From Hymenopus coronatus (Eukaryota; Arthropoda; Insecta; Mantodea; Hymenopodidae), in the NCBI GenBank assembly GCA_030762935.1, contig CM060883.1, positions 31,428,501-31,492,500 of the forward strand: 64,000 nt of DNA, given 5' to 3'. Position numbers and translations under genes: made by a program. Every line of letters starts with the position of its first letter. The first letter of the stretch is position 1. A model generated the notes under the pieces. The model did no database searches and was not told the origin of the DNA. It saw only the letters and a program-made list of their open reading frames with translations. Positions 29,601-43,452 of this stretch are shown in pieces.

Positions 29601-32600
29601 AGCCTCAGCACCCATTCCATTTACTGTCCTATCCATCACTGGAAATCAATGGAATGAAGACTTCCTTGCTGTGTGTGGTTTGAAGGTATGATACTTAAGT
29701 TAATAATGAATTGTACTTTCTATGTATAGTAACTATGGGAAGTTCTGTTATTCATCAAAAAACTTGTGTCAAGATTTCACCTAAAATACATGTGTTGAGG
29801 CTCTCTGAATATGAGAAAAGAATTATTAAAAAAAGGTCCATGTGTGTGAATGTCTGTGGTTTAGAGAAGGGGAGGGCTCAACAGTTAAAATTAAAATTTT
29901 AACAAAAATAGCCTTAATAATTTTGATAAAAATAGTTAATGTTTAAGATGTGATTTTTTTGTAGTGTTTAATTCTCCCTTTTACTACGTATGTTACCGAA
30001 AATCTGCCCTTGTACCATTTTGTCCACCACAAAGCCCACGTGCTGTCACCTGGAATCAAACCCAGGCTGCCTAGGTGACAGGCAAGTGGTCTAACCACTC
30101 GGCCATGGCGTGATGTTTAAGATAGGTCAATATCAAATTAAATGCATATTTGAATTTTCTGGGAATAACCCCCGACATGAAGTTTGCTCTGAATGGCTTT
30201 TGTACAATTGTAAACCATCAAGAGATCGACAAAATCTTACTACACAAAAAATTAGATCTTGTTAAAGCACTCAATTTATGTAAATATAATTACATACTGT
30301 ATATTTCTGTCGATGAAACAATAGTTAAATCAGAAAATAGGCCTCCAAAACATGGGGTCATCTTATAGAACTGATAACAACAAAAAATTGGATTGAAATT
30401 TATATAAATTAAAACATAAAATGAAACAAATTACTCACCAATGTATTTAAAATTTTGCAAAATCCTTGCATTACTCATCTAAGGCAAACTCATCTCACTT
30501 TGGCCCCTTGTTGCAGCACAGTAGCCGATTTTTTTAGCCTGTTTTATTTCAATTTGAAGCTTGCTTCGCATTTCCTTATTTTCATTGGTTCCATGATTAG
30601 GCCAACCCACAGTTTACAAATTTTATCTGATTACAATTATAGTACAAATTCTTTGAACAATCGACACAATCTACAACGAAACTTGTTAGAGATAATATCT
30701 ATCTGTGATTTGACACATGCTTCTAGAGGCAAAAAGTAACAATGCTGAAGGAGGCTTGATCCTTTATGCATGCAACCATAATTATTAGCAATACTTTTGT
30801 GGTTCTGTAACTGTGCAAGATAGTTCTGCAAGATGCAAGAAAATAAATTTGTTTCGAAAAATCATGAACATGGCATATTTCTGTATATACTACCCAGTAT
30901 TATTCAGTTGAAACTCATTGATCTAGGTAAACTAAATTCACAGGTCTTTGATTGTTTGGGGGTTATCTTAAAGGACAGACACATACTAAAACTATAGAAC
31001 TTTGTCCAAAATTTATACCCGTTTTACCTGCAGAAATACATTGTATATTTTTTTTGTGAATTAACCATTTCTGAGATATTCCTTGTTATTGGTATGAATT
31101 CTCTCTCTCCCTCCCTCCCTCTCTCTGTGTAAAGAGAACAGAACTTAAAAATTTTCACATAATGACCTACTCTTAAAAGATTTGTCTATTGTTTAAAGCC
31201 TACTGTATTCCCCTAATCCTCTTGTAACTTCAAAGAAACACACAATAATTTTATCTCAATTAATATGAATTAGATGGAAGAATAAGTATTTTATGAATAA
31301 ATTTAGTGTCATGTGAATGTAACAGATTTTTAAACATTAAGTATCTGTCCTTGAAATATGTATAACTCTTTATTGGTTTGTAATCAACAGGATTGCCATG
31401 TACTGACATTCAGCAGCAGTGGCTCTGTCGCAGATCATTTAGTGTTACATCCAGAGTTGGAGACAGGCAACTTCATCATTAGAGCCATATGGCTTCCAGG
31501 CTCTCAGACTCAGCTGGCATTGGTTACTGCAGACTTTGTCAAAATATATGACCTGAGTCGAGATGCACTAAGTCCACAGTATTTCTTCTTGGTGCCTTCT
31601 GGCAAGATCAGAGACTGCACATTTGTTTGCACTGAGGTAGGTTTATGAAATTGTTACCCAGATTAGCAGATTAACATGGTCATAAACTTAATTAATACAT
31701 AATTAACATGATCATAAATGTATGCTTGTCTCTGATGGAAATATTGTGATGTGGTTGGTGTTTAATATTATATTTGTTTTCAGAATTAATCGCAGGAAAA
31801 GCTATTTTTATGAGGTTTTTAATATAAACTTGCATTAAACTTATGCTGATTGCATCTAAATCTTAAATATTCAATAAATATTCTTCAAATTCTTGCACAC
31901 AAAATTAGAAGTCCCTATGTGTTGGTTGACTCTCCCATTAGTTTTATAACAGCATCAATCCAATCTGATATTCGTTTCACTTTTTTCATAAGAATGTCAA
32001 GAGTGGCCAACACATGCAGACTTGGAACACATCATATAATGTAATGTTTGCACAATTATTCTTGAAATATTTTTTATGTAAAATTATATCTCTGCATTTT
32101 AAGCGTTTACTCTAATTTAAGACACTGCCCATATATATAGTATTTGAGTTGATTGTAACAGCTTTACACACTTACATTTTATAATTAAGGACATGTAATG
32201 GATGCAATCGACTCAGATAGTATTTATATATAGTATACATCACTATCCAAAATCCCCAATATCAGTAATTAGCAGTTTCTATTTATTTAAACTAAAAAGT
32301 CGTCATTGTATTTCATCTCAAAATAATTTGAGATCTACTTGTGATTCACCAGGAAACATAAGAATCACTTGGGGAATTTAATGCTGTGTTTGCATGTCAC
32401 CATGGTAGTTCAGTGGTTAGAGCAACTAGATAGAAACCAGAAGATCCTGTGTTGCTGGCTATGGATTTGAATTTTTTTGTCTATCTTTCTTAAATTTGAT
32501 ATATTGCAACATATGTTCATACTCTAATATATAAAATCACACCTCCATAAGTGTAGCAATTTACTTAAAGGTCATGCATTTTTAGGATGCTTTAGCTCTC

Positions 32601-35600
32601 TATATATGGCCTATTAATAAATTGACTATTTTGGAATGTTTTGACATTTTTTCACCTAGATCAGGAGCTAGAAAATTGATCATAGAGATTTCAGGAAAGG
32701 TGATGTGAGGTAATGCAACCAGCATCACATTACTCACAGTTCAAAGGAGAGGGTGATGCTGTGACAGTAAATGCATAATACCTTTATACAGACTGAGAGG
32801 GCTTTTATATTCTTATTATCCTTACTTCAGCATTACAGTTTTGCTTTCTAACATTAATTCACTTACAACAGAGCATACCAGAGCATATCTGTGAATCGTG
32901 ATTTGCTTGTAGATTTGACAATCTTCAATTGCTGCTTCTGTAAATTTGTAGCTGCAATTTGTAATTTTGTTTCACTGCTTTTGTTTTATTTTGTGCAGCA
33001 GATGTGATAATTGAATTTCAAACCTTATATTGCTCTAGTTGATTTACACTACATGTCGTGAAAGTCGTGGCTATTTATGGCTTTTAAAGTTTTAGGTTTT
33101 ATAAAATTAGTATGCTTGAAAATGCACTTCTTTTCTAGACTATGAAGACTGCAACATGTGGTCTTTGTGACAATATTTGTAATGTAATTTAAAGTTTAAT
33201 TTGTAAACAGTAATGAAAACATTAACACAACAGACACTTGACATTTTCACCCCTGGCATGTAATCATCCAGTACAGATTTGTGGCCCCCTGACCTAGATT
33301 AGCATGTTTGGGACTCCACAATGAAGCACTTGATTAGAATAGCAACCAATAAAATTGAGTTGCACATACTCTGATTCTTCATAGAACAATTTTTACTTGC
33401 TTGGGTTATTGAGTATCCTGTTGTAAATGCTTGGTAATTTGGCAAACTTTAGGTTAGTTGGATGACCCAACTTAAAAGTTAACCAACTTCAAAGTTGAAT
33501 GGAGTAAATATTTTAAGTGTAGATCCATTTATTTTAGATTCCTCTAGTTTTATCAAGTTTCATTCCATTATTAATAGCATACGTCAAACTTGATTGTTCT
33601 ATTTTGTAGCTTTTTAAGGCAATAGCCAGTTTTTAACTGAATATAAACAAATTACAGTATGCTTTTGCTAGAAGAACCAAGCTACAGCACAAGCCTTATG
33701 GATCTGAAGGAGGCGTGATGAACATTTGCAGTAATTTCTGGTTTCATTTTCCCAGCTTGGAATTAGAGCTTTAGTGGGTGTTTCATGTCAGGCTGCATTG
33801 AAGAATTTTTACAGTGAGGACTAATATGCACAGAATGGATCTAATGTGTCATACCTGGAACTAGAATGAGAAAGTTAAAAACTTCAAGTCTTTCTTTTCT
33901 CATTCCCAAAACTGAGAAAGCTTCCCATTAATTGTGAATGCTCATATTAAAAAAACACAATTTTTAACTTTGCCATTCTCATTACCATTCATAGTTATTG
34001 TGAACTAACCTTTAACTTTTTAAATTATACTTGACTGCAATTTGAAAGTTTCTGTTAATTTTCTCTCCTCGTTTAGCGTAATATTTTAATTTCATTTATT
34101 TCATCCTCTTTACTAGCTGTATCATTGTAACTATTTTACCATTGATAGTTTCTGCTGCCTGTTTCACCATACTCATTATTAATGGAAAATTAATATTTTT
34201 TTTAGGATGGAAACTCTCACATGCTATTAATGTCATCAGCTGGACACATATACAGTCAGGCAATGGATGAAGAAAGTTCAGCAAAACATGGTCCATTCTA
34301 TGTAACTAACACTTTGGAAGTTTATCACCCAGAAATTAAGGTGGGTATTATATAGTAATAAGATATGGTAATTCTGAGATTATATTAATGGGAGACTTTA
34401 ATATTAGGATTGGCGAAAATGATGTTATTGGAGGGAATAGGTGGATGAGCAATGATACATTAGAGAAACCTGAGAAAATTAGATACAGCAAAGATAAGAT
34501 AGTTGACAAAGGCTATATGAAATTTATAGAATTCTGTGAATTGAATGCCTTTGATATTTTGAATGGGAAATATGGAGAAGATGTGAATGGAGAATATACG
34601 TATGTTAGTAATAATGGTCAAAGTGTGATTGATTATGTATTATGGCCAATTAATATGGGGTATATTTTAAGTAATTTTAAGATACTAAATTTAAGTTCCA
34701 ACAGTGGGCATTTTCCATTGATAGTAGACATAAAAACATGCACAGAGCAAATAGTCTATAATTTAAGGGAGGAAAAGTGCAACATAGAAGAATACAGTAG
34801 ATACAAATGGAAGGAAGAGTATTGCAATAAATTTAGGCAGACACTAAACTCTAATTATGGCCAGATATGTCAGTGTGGAATAAGTTTTATGATAAAGGAA
34901 CAAGAAATTGAAAGTGCTATGGATATCTTAAATATCATTATGCTAAGGGCTGGGGAGGAAATGAAAATGAGAAAGAAGGTTTACAAAAGAGATGAGGGCT
35001 GGTTTGATGAAGAATGTAGAGTAACTAAAAGACAAGTCAAACAGCTGCTCATAAAGTGGAGGGAATTAGGAAACATAGAATTAAAGAAAGAGTATATGCA
35101 AGGGAGGGATTTATATAATTTATTACTGGAACAAAAGAAAACAAGCTGGATGAAAAAATATGAAAGTAATTTGATACGAATTCTAAATGAAAATAATGCA
35201 AATGAGATATGGAAGGTTATGAAATCAATGTATAATAAATATGTAACAAAACCAAGTATAAAACCAGGAGAATGGATGGAATATTTTAAAAATTTGTATG
35301 GGGAAAAAAAGAGTAAAAATGAGATAGGAAATTGGGAAATAGGTAATAACTATGTAGATATACTCGATGATATAATAAGAAGTGAAGAAATAATCCAACA
35401 GGTGAAAATAATGAAAAGAAATAAAGCAACGGGAATAGATGGAATCCCTCCAGAGTTCCTTAAGGAATGGTGCACTGAAATAAACAGAGTTAAGGTTTTA
35501 GTAGACTTATTTAACACAATTAAGGTGAAGGGGTATATACCAGATAAGTGGAGGAAAGCAATCATACATCCAATATACAAAGGCAAGGGTAGTGTTGACA

Positions 35601-38600
35601 AACCAAACAACTATAGAGGCATTGCATTATTATCAAATGTAGGAAAAATTTTTACTGGTATTATGGCAAGCAGGATACAAACATGGGTTGAAGAATATGA
35701 TATCCTCTCGGAACTTCAGATGGGCTTTAGAAAAGGGAGGAGGACAGTTGATAACTTATTTATTATAAAAACACTGGTAGATAAATACTTGAAAGACAAA
35801 AGAGGAAAGTTATATATGGCTTTTGTGGATTTAGAGAAAGCATACGATAGGATAGAGCTTCAATTGCTGTGGCATAAGTTGTTGACTAAAGGAGTGAGTA
35901 AACAAATGGTGGACACCCTTAGAGCATTATATAAGGAAAATACTTTTTGTATAAGAGTGGAGGAAGGGGTTGTAACAAGAGAAATCCAACAAGAGAAAGG
36001 CCTTAGACAGGGATGTAAGTTAAGTCCAGTCCTATTCAATTTATATATAGATGATGTATTAACAGAAATTGGGAGAAATAATAACTCGATGCCAGTAATT
36101 AATAATATTCAGATTCCAGGATTACTGTTTGCAGATGATCTAGTTATAGGTGCAATTACAGTGAATGGCTTGAAACAATCCTTGCAAACATTAAATAATT
36201 ACTGTAAAGAGTGGAGTTTAAAAGTGAACCAGGACAAGACGCAGATTGTAGTGTTCAAAAAAGGGGGAAAATTGAGCAAATATGAAAAATGGAAGAATGA
36301 GAATGAAAAGGAGTACAGGGTAGTGAGAGAATGTATTTATCTAGGAGTTAAAATTGATAGTGGTGGCAATTGGGAAAAGCAAAAGAAATTTGCATTGGCA
36401 AAAGGAAAAGGAGCTTTATCAGCTATTAGAAGTTGCAAATACAAAGCACCTAATATAAATATTAGATGGTTAGAAAAAGTGTACAATATGGTGGTTGAGG
36501 CAAAAATGCTATATGGGATAGAAGTATGGGGATTAGAAGGAGGATGGGAAGGCATAGATGAGGTGCATAGGAAATTTTGCAAAGAAATACTGGGGTTACC
36601 AAATGCAACTGTTAGGCAGGTAGCACAAATAGAGCTGGGTAGAGTGGCAAGTAAGGGAAAGATTATGGAAAGGGCATTGAAATTTTGGCATAGGATATTG
36701 AAATTGGAAGAAAGGAATTTGTTAAAACAGTGTTTAGTATATCAAGAGAAAAGTTTAAAGAACAAGGGATGGGTAGACTGTCTTCGAAATAACCTGGAAA
36801 GTAGTGGGTTAGGGGAAATGTGGAGAAGAAGAGAAAATAATGTGAATAACTTCTGGAAGTTGGCAAGGAAAAGATTTGAGGATATAGAAATACAAAAAAT
36901 ATTTAGTGAAATAACTGAAAAGAGATCTTTAGTTTTCTATATACCAATGAAAGTCTCATGGGGAAGGGAAAAGTACATTGATGTGACAAATAAAGAGGAG
37001 CGAGAAGGTATTGCATGGCTGAAAGCAGGAGTATGGAGATTAAAAGGTCTAAGGAAAGGTATTCCACAAAATCAATGTCCTATATGTGGCGGAAATGAAG
37101 ATATAGAACACATTTTATTTAAATGTAAAGGAACTGAAATTTGGAGAAAAAAGTATATTAATAAGAAATGGTTTAAAATAGATAGAAATGTAGTAGTAGT
37201 TGAAATGTTTCAAAAAGATAGTAAGAAGATTGGACAATTCTTATGCAAAGTGAAAAATAAATGGATATGGACAGTAAATAGACAAAATGATGCAATAAAC
37301 TAGAATTAATAAACTATTGTAAAATATGAGTATGACCGGTAAAGAGCCAGGGCTGAACACCGATCATATTCACCTGTATAATGCTTAGCATAAATAAATA
37401 AATAAATAAATAAATAAAATAAAAATATAGTAATATAAATTTAATTTAAAAACTGCTTTGTAAGAGTCACATGACAGAATGTTGAAATTATAAATTCTGT
37501 AGTTAATGTTGTGCAACATTACAAGGGTAGTCTGAAAAGTTCTTGGTCTGATAGTGAAAAACGACAATTCATGCTTTCAAAGTAGTTTAATTTTTCAACA
37601 TAATCTCCTCTAATATCAATACATTTTGTCCAGCAATGTTCCAATGCCATTATCCCCTCTCTGTAGTGTTCCTCTGGAAGTGATGCAAAGAAGGAGCCAA
37701 ATATAGGGTATAGGGTGGATGTTCCAGCACTTCATAGTGCAGAGTTCTCAATTTCACCATTGTCAAAACACTTGTGAGCAGGTGCATTTTCCTGATGGAA
37801 AACAGATTTATTTATTTTTTTTTTTTTTTTTAACCCATGTCTGTTTTCACGAATGCTTGCATTCAGTTGAGGGTAGTTAGAAGTTGAGAGTAGTATTCTC
37901 CAGTAATGGTTTTACCATTTTTGAGATAGCTAATCAACAAAATTCCTTTGGCATCCCAAAACACTGATGCCATGATCTTTCCCACCGATGGCACCATCCT
38001 CGCCTTCTTTGGAACCGAAGAACCAGCTTCTGTCCACTGCCTCGACTGGTCCTTGGTTTTGAGTATGTAGTGGTGAACCCATGTTTCATCCATTGTGACG
38101 TATCGGTGCAAAAAGTCACTTCTGTTCTTCTGAAAATTTGCTAAGCACTTTTCAGAAATTGTCATGCAAATGGATTTGTTATTCACAGTGAGGATACGTG
38201 TCGCCCATCTTGCGCAAAGATTTTTCATGTTTAATTCCTGATGCAAGAAATGACCAATATATGCCTTTGAAATTCCAAGAGCTTAGCAATTTCACGCACC
38301 TTTGTGTGCCGATCTTCCAAAATCATGTTAATGCACTTTTTTGATGATTTCTGGTGTGGTTGATGTTTTTGGACGTCCTTCGTGTGGATTGTCTTGGATG
38401 CTTTCATGGCCACGTTTAAAATCGGCTGCCCATTTCTTCACAGTGGAAACTGAAGGTGAAGAGTCACCATATACATTTACAATCCGCAAATGAATTTCTG
38501 TAGATGTTAAACCTTCCACTGTTTCAAACAACTGCCGACAATCCACTATTGCCTGGAATGACTTATAATTTAAATGGGGTCTATTAACATGTGTACCAAC

Positions 38601-41600
38601 GTAAGGAAAAAATCATGCAAGTAGTGCCGCAATCTCTGAGTGAGGCCAAGAACTTTTCAGACCACTATCGTATTAGAAATGATCTTGCCAACTATAAAGT
38701 TGAAAATCTTAGCTTTAAAAACATTCAGATACATGAAAACCATATCACTGGAAAGAAAAAAAATCTAAAAGTTTTGCGGCCGTGCCATGGCCGAGTGGTT
38801 AGACCACTTGCCTCTCACCTAGACGACCAGGGTTCAATCCCAAGCAACCGCATGTGAGATTTGTGGTAGACAAAGTGGCGCTGGGGCAGGTTTACTCAGG
38901 GTACTCCAGTTTCCCCCGCCATCGCATTCCACTGGTGCTCCATCATCATTCATGTATCATCAGTGTCACTGTCTGCGGTCCCATAAGTAGTTAAAGCAGG
39001 CATTAAAAAAGCAGGCATTAAACACCACCAAAAAAAAAAAGTTTTGCATTCTTTAACATCTCAATATACATTATACATATCAGCCTGTAGTCACAATGAG
39101 TATGGCAGGAATTTAATATTGGACAACCCACTAATATAATGGCCAAATTCTAATGTGCAGTACAAGATATGTATTGTGCAATATATGTATTTCTTAGTGC
39201 TTCAATAAACTTAATCTTAAATGAGAATGTTGAGAGAATGTGTGGAAGCATTTTTGTTGATTTTATGCTTGTATAATATTTCAGGATGTAAATGGCCAAG
39301 TAGGAGGGGGTGGAGTGTCCATATACTACTCGCATGCACTACAGTTGCTGTTTTTTAGCTACAGCCAAGGCAAAAGTTTCATAGCTCCCCTCAAATACAT
39401 GGATAGTGGTCTGCCATCAGTGTTCATGATCAACTTGGGGAAGGCTGGAGGCAATGGGAACAAGACCAATAATGCTCAACCACAGCCACTCTGTCAGTGG
39501 AGTGAAGTGCCTAACCACCCTGGACTTGTCTGCAGTGTCATGCAGAGCAGTAAGTAGAAATGACTTCAGACAGTGACTGATTTAATTAGTGTTTTAACTC
39601 TCATTTCGAAAACTGCCAATTTCAGTTTTTTATCTTGTTTTTAAGGTTCAATATAGGCAAGAAAGAGATCTTTGAGTGTTTTATACAAAATTGTAGGAAA
39701 CTCTGCAACAAATCATTGTTAATAAGCTTATTCTGCTATCTATTTCATACTAATCGAGATAAACTTTAGCAGAAATGGTCTTATTATTTACTTCCTTTAA
39801 GCAGAAGGGAAATAGAGAGTCAAATGTTTTGAAATGGGTTGCTATGGGATTAAAATCGGATTCTTTGCATGGCCAGGAGTTGAAAAGTTCCCATATGAGA
39901 AAAGTTTTAAGCATTTTAAAACTGAAACGAATAACAAGAAATATCAGTCAACTTCATGACATAAATTGTGTTTTAAGATCTACAGTTTTTGTGTAGTGAG
40001 TTTTTGTCTTATCTCTTACGGTTTACCAGTTTGCAAAATTCATCAAGAATAAAGAGATCTTCAGAGGCTATTCCCTGAAAATTTAAGATATGCATGTAAA
40101 TATCTTAAGTATACATGATTTAATCGAACTCGTTTAAGCCATTTTTGAGAAAACTAAAATCTTTGAAATTTGTTCCATATAAAGAGTAATTGAGGCTGGA
40201 AGGACAAAATCTTGACTACACAAAATTTTCAATCTCTTTAAAGGACACTGTTTAAGTCATATACATTTTATTTATTGAGTGAACTGTTTACGAAATATTT
40301 CTTTTTATTGGTTTAAATATTTTAATGTTATACTTTTCTCAAATGGAAAGTTGCCATTCGTTTTTTTTTTTTTTTTAATACTAAATTTCAAGACTATCAC
40401 ATTGTGACCAGCTGTTAAAAGACTTTGATTTATCACCTTACTAGTATATTCCTTTATTTCCCTTGAACCTATAAGCAAATATTTAGTAAAACCATTTATG
40501 CTAATTATTTCTTGATTAACATGAAGTGGATAGAAAATAAGCTTTTGTAAGAATAATTTGCTGCGGAAGATGGTAGATGTGAAGATTATAAAATTCTGAG
40601 CTATAAATTGAATTGTAATTCATTTTGAAAAAAATCCTAAAAATGGAGGTAATCCATCACTCCAATTTTAACCTTTACAATATAAATAATAGGGTATCTA
40701 ATTGAGACTGTTAATTAGCTCCCCTATTACAATTATTATTAGTTATTAATTATTTAGCAATGTAAAATTAAGAGTATAAATATGTAGTTAACTGAAAATT
40801 CAGCTGAAGAAGAAAGCTGACGCCAAGAGAGTCAAAGGGGATGAGAAGCTCTTCTGTCAGAAAGGACTCTTTTGTCAAGTCACGTACGCTTGAGCTAGGT
40901 CGGGGGTGAACTGAAAAATATGGAAGATGGTAATTCTTCATTGTACTAGGCTTGTCACATGAGGTTTACAGTGCATCCTTCTTGGGTAATATTGACGTCA
41001 ATTGTGCGCCCTTTTTGTCCAATCAAAAGGAGGCTGCCATGGCAGTATTTTTTGTATATAAAGAGCCCAAGAAGGCACCTCGGGAGCTCACTGTTTTGAC
41101 CTGTGCATGAAAGTTGTCTGTAGCTGTTCTGCCGTTGTTCGTCGGGCTGATCTTAAGTACTTCACATAAAGTTACACACAAAGCCAGTGACGAGTACTAA
41201 TATATTACGTGTGTTCAGTCATGTTATTAGAATCGTAATAAGTGTATAAGTGAACATTATTATAAGGCAGATGTGCTTGTCTCATATCTTTTGGGAAGGA
41301 ATAAACTCAAGCAAAGTATACAACTTTTAATTATTATAAGACCACTCCTGACCTACCGCCATTTGCTTTACCACCCCGAGTGAGTCAATTATCATGCCGA
41401 CTGAGCGACACTGAGGCAAACTCACCGGTAGTAGATTCACCATACCAGGTAAGTGGGTCTACTCATAGGTAGGGGAGTGAGTCTGGTCAACGACTCCAAT
41501 CTGCGCTCATTGCATAAGGCGTCTTAAATGTGGTGCAAGAGGCAACCCTGCACATAACATCTAACGTCAACACCATATTAACACTGCATATGGTTTCCAA

Positions 41601-43391
41601 ACGCGGGGCTCAATAACGCTACAAAATCCTAGTTTATATTTTGAATTTCACAGAAAGTTGCATCAGATTTTCTTCACATTTTTCCCTTCACTCATACCTT
41701 ATGTTATGCTGATCACTTGTCCAGTGTTGCTTGCTCTTTGACCAAATGGCTTTAAACGCTTAGAGTTTAAATCCTAAAAGTTTGTAATTCAATAAGGAAA
41801 GAGAAGCACATTGTGTCCTTGAACACATTTAAAAGCTAGTATATTAATATTAGTAATATTATTATTGGGTTGATTAAACTGTAAGCAGGCATTTGACAGC
41901 ATAGTATTAACATTATATTACTACAAAGAAGCATAAATATGCAACATATTTTCAGAAAGCCTTGTAATAAAAACCTAGGCTTTTCTCGTTTATTGTTGAT
42001 TATTTTTTAAATGCAGTAGTCTTTCATAAAGGATGTGCTTTCTTTCTTGTTAGGTAACAATCCTGTCATACTAATGCTGAAAGCAGACACTGTAATGGTA
42101 CAAGAGATAAAAGTAGTACCAGCTAAAGCAAAGATAATGGACATGGTTGCAATAAGACACCCATCTTCTAATGCTGATCATCGAACTACTCTCATTCTTC
42201 TGTGTGAAGATGGCAGTCTACGCATATATATGGCTGCAATGGAACAAACAGGTATTTATTTTGATTGCTTGTTTAGTATCTTGAGTAAATGGAGGTGTTC
42301 TTAGAGTCACATTAAAGAATACATGTTATTAGGCAGCCAAAAATAATCCTAATATAAAAAAGCCTAGAAATTAAAGACAACTTAGCACATCATTTGTGGT
42401 ATGATATCTTGCATGTTTGAGATTAGCTTGTAGGTTAACCAAGACACCTGAAGCAGATGAGAAGGTGTAAAACATTTGTGGGTATATGGCATGGTAGCTC
42501 AGCAATAAAGAATGAGAGGAAAGAGTTTTCGAATCCCTGCTATGGCACTAAATTTTGGCTTGCACTAGCAAGAGGCAGAGCAACTGAGAATTCAAAAAAG
42601 GAAATGTTTTTTGCCAGCTGAAATTTAAATTACTGATTTGAAAAATATTCACAGTTTTAGCGGAATTCAAATCATGATAGATTTTACCTTTAAATGCAAG
42701 AAGGTTGAAAGAAGCTGGATAAATTTTACTTTCTTTACTGTGTATAGTATTCTTTCTTTATTGTGTATTCAAATCTGAAATGTCAGTGGAAATACATGTT
42801 CCGAGTTACCTTGCATAAAAAAAATTGTTTAGAAAAATATCTATTTGTGCAAATGTGCATACTTGACATTTAAGTTCAACTTCTTCCAAGGATACAACAA
42901 GATTTTCAGTAGTTAAAGGACTTTCCTGAACAAATTCTTTCATTTTTTTATCAATCCAAAAAATTTCCTACATTTATTAATTAATATTAATTTCCTACAT
43001 ATTAATCAACAATTATTTTATTCAAATTATAATTATTGTCTCTGCATTTATTGGGGCTATTGGAGGATTCAATCAAATTTCCATCCATAAAATTTAAGAA
43101 AATCCTCATATTTTAAAGTACCCTTATATAGACAATTTTTTATTTCTCAAAATAGCAAATGATTTTGATTAAAATGCCATGACAAATAAAATGCATATCA
43201 GGAATTTTCTGAGAATACCCACTGAGGTCTTCAATATCTGAATGATTTTTGAATAACTGGTAAGCCATAAGAGTTAGACAAAATCACACTACATAAAAAT
43301 GTGTATCTCATTAACACATACAATTTGTCAAATACAATTTTTTTTTAATAGTGATTATTCTTAACTGGGAAGTCATCTTTTCCCAGTTATC

Positions 43392-43452
<61 letters not shown>

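Larger units (their letters stand above)
34361..37424 (+). mobile_element. 5'-truncated LINE with intact RT ORF and 11-bp TSD
   Basis: A sense-orientation non-LTR retrotransposon. Target-site duplication atatagtaata occurs at 34350-34360 and 37425-37435. The 5' end falls inside the endonuclease, a typical truncation. The 3' end is a (TAAA)n-type tail after a short 3' UTR. The coding region has no internal stop, so the insertion is probably young. It sits 10 bases past the exon 17 splice donor. Clade was not assigned; an APE-type endonuclease with a C-terminal CCHC finger points to the Jockey/I-like group. Confidence 0.9.

Noticed and set aside
38778..38850. Possible functional tRNA-Ser/Leu gene (good A and B boxes)
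   Set aside because: The segment does not fold into a complete cloverleaf with acceptor stem, and it continues into a SINE body with poly-A and target duplications. The same applies to the other tRNA-like heads.
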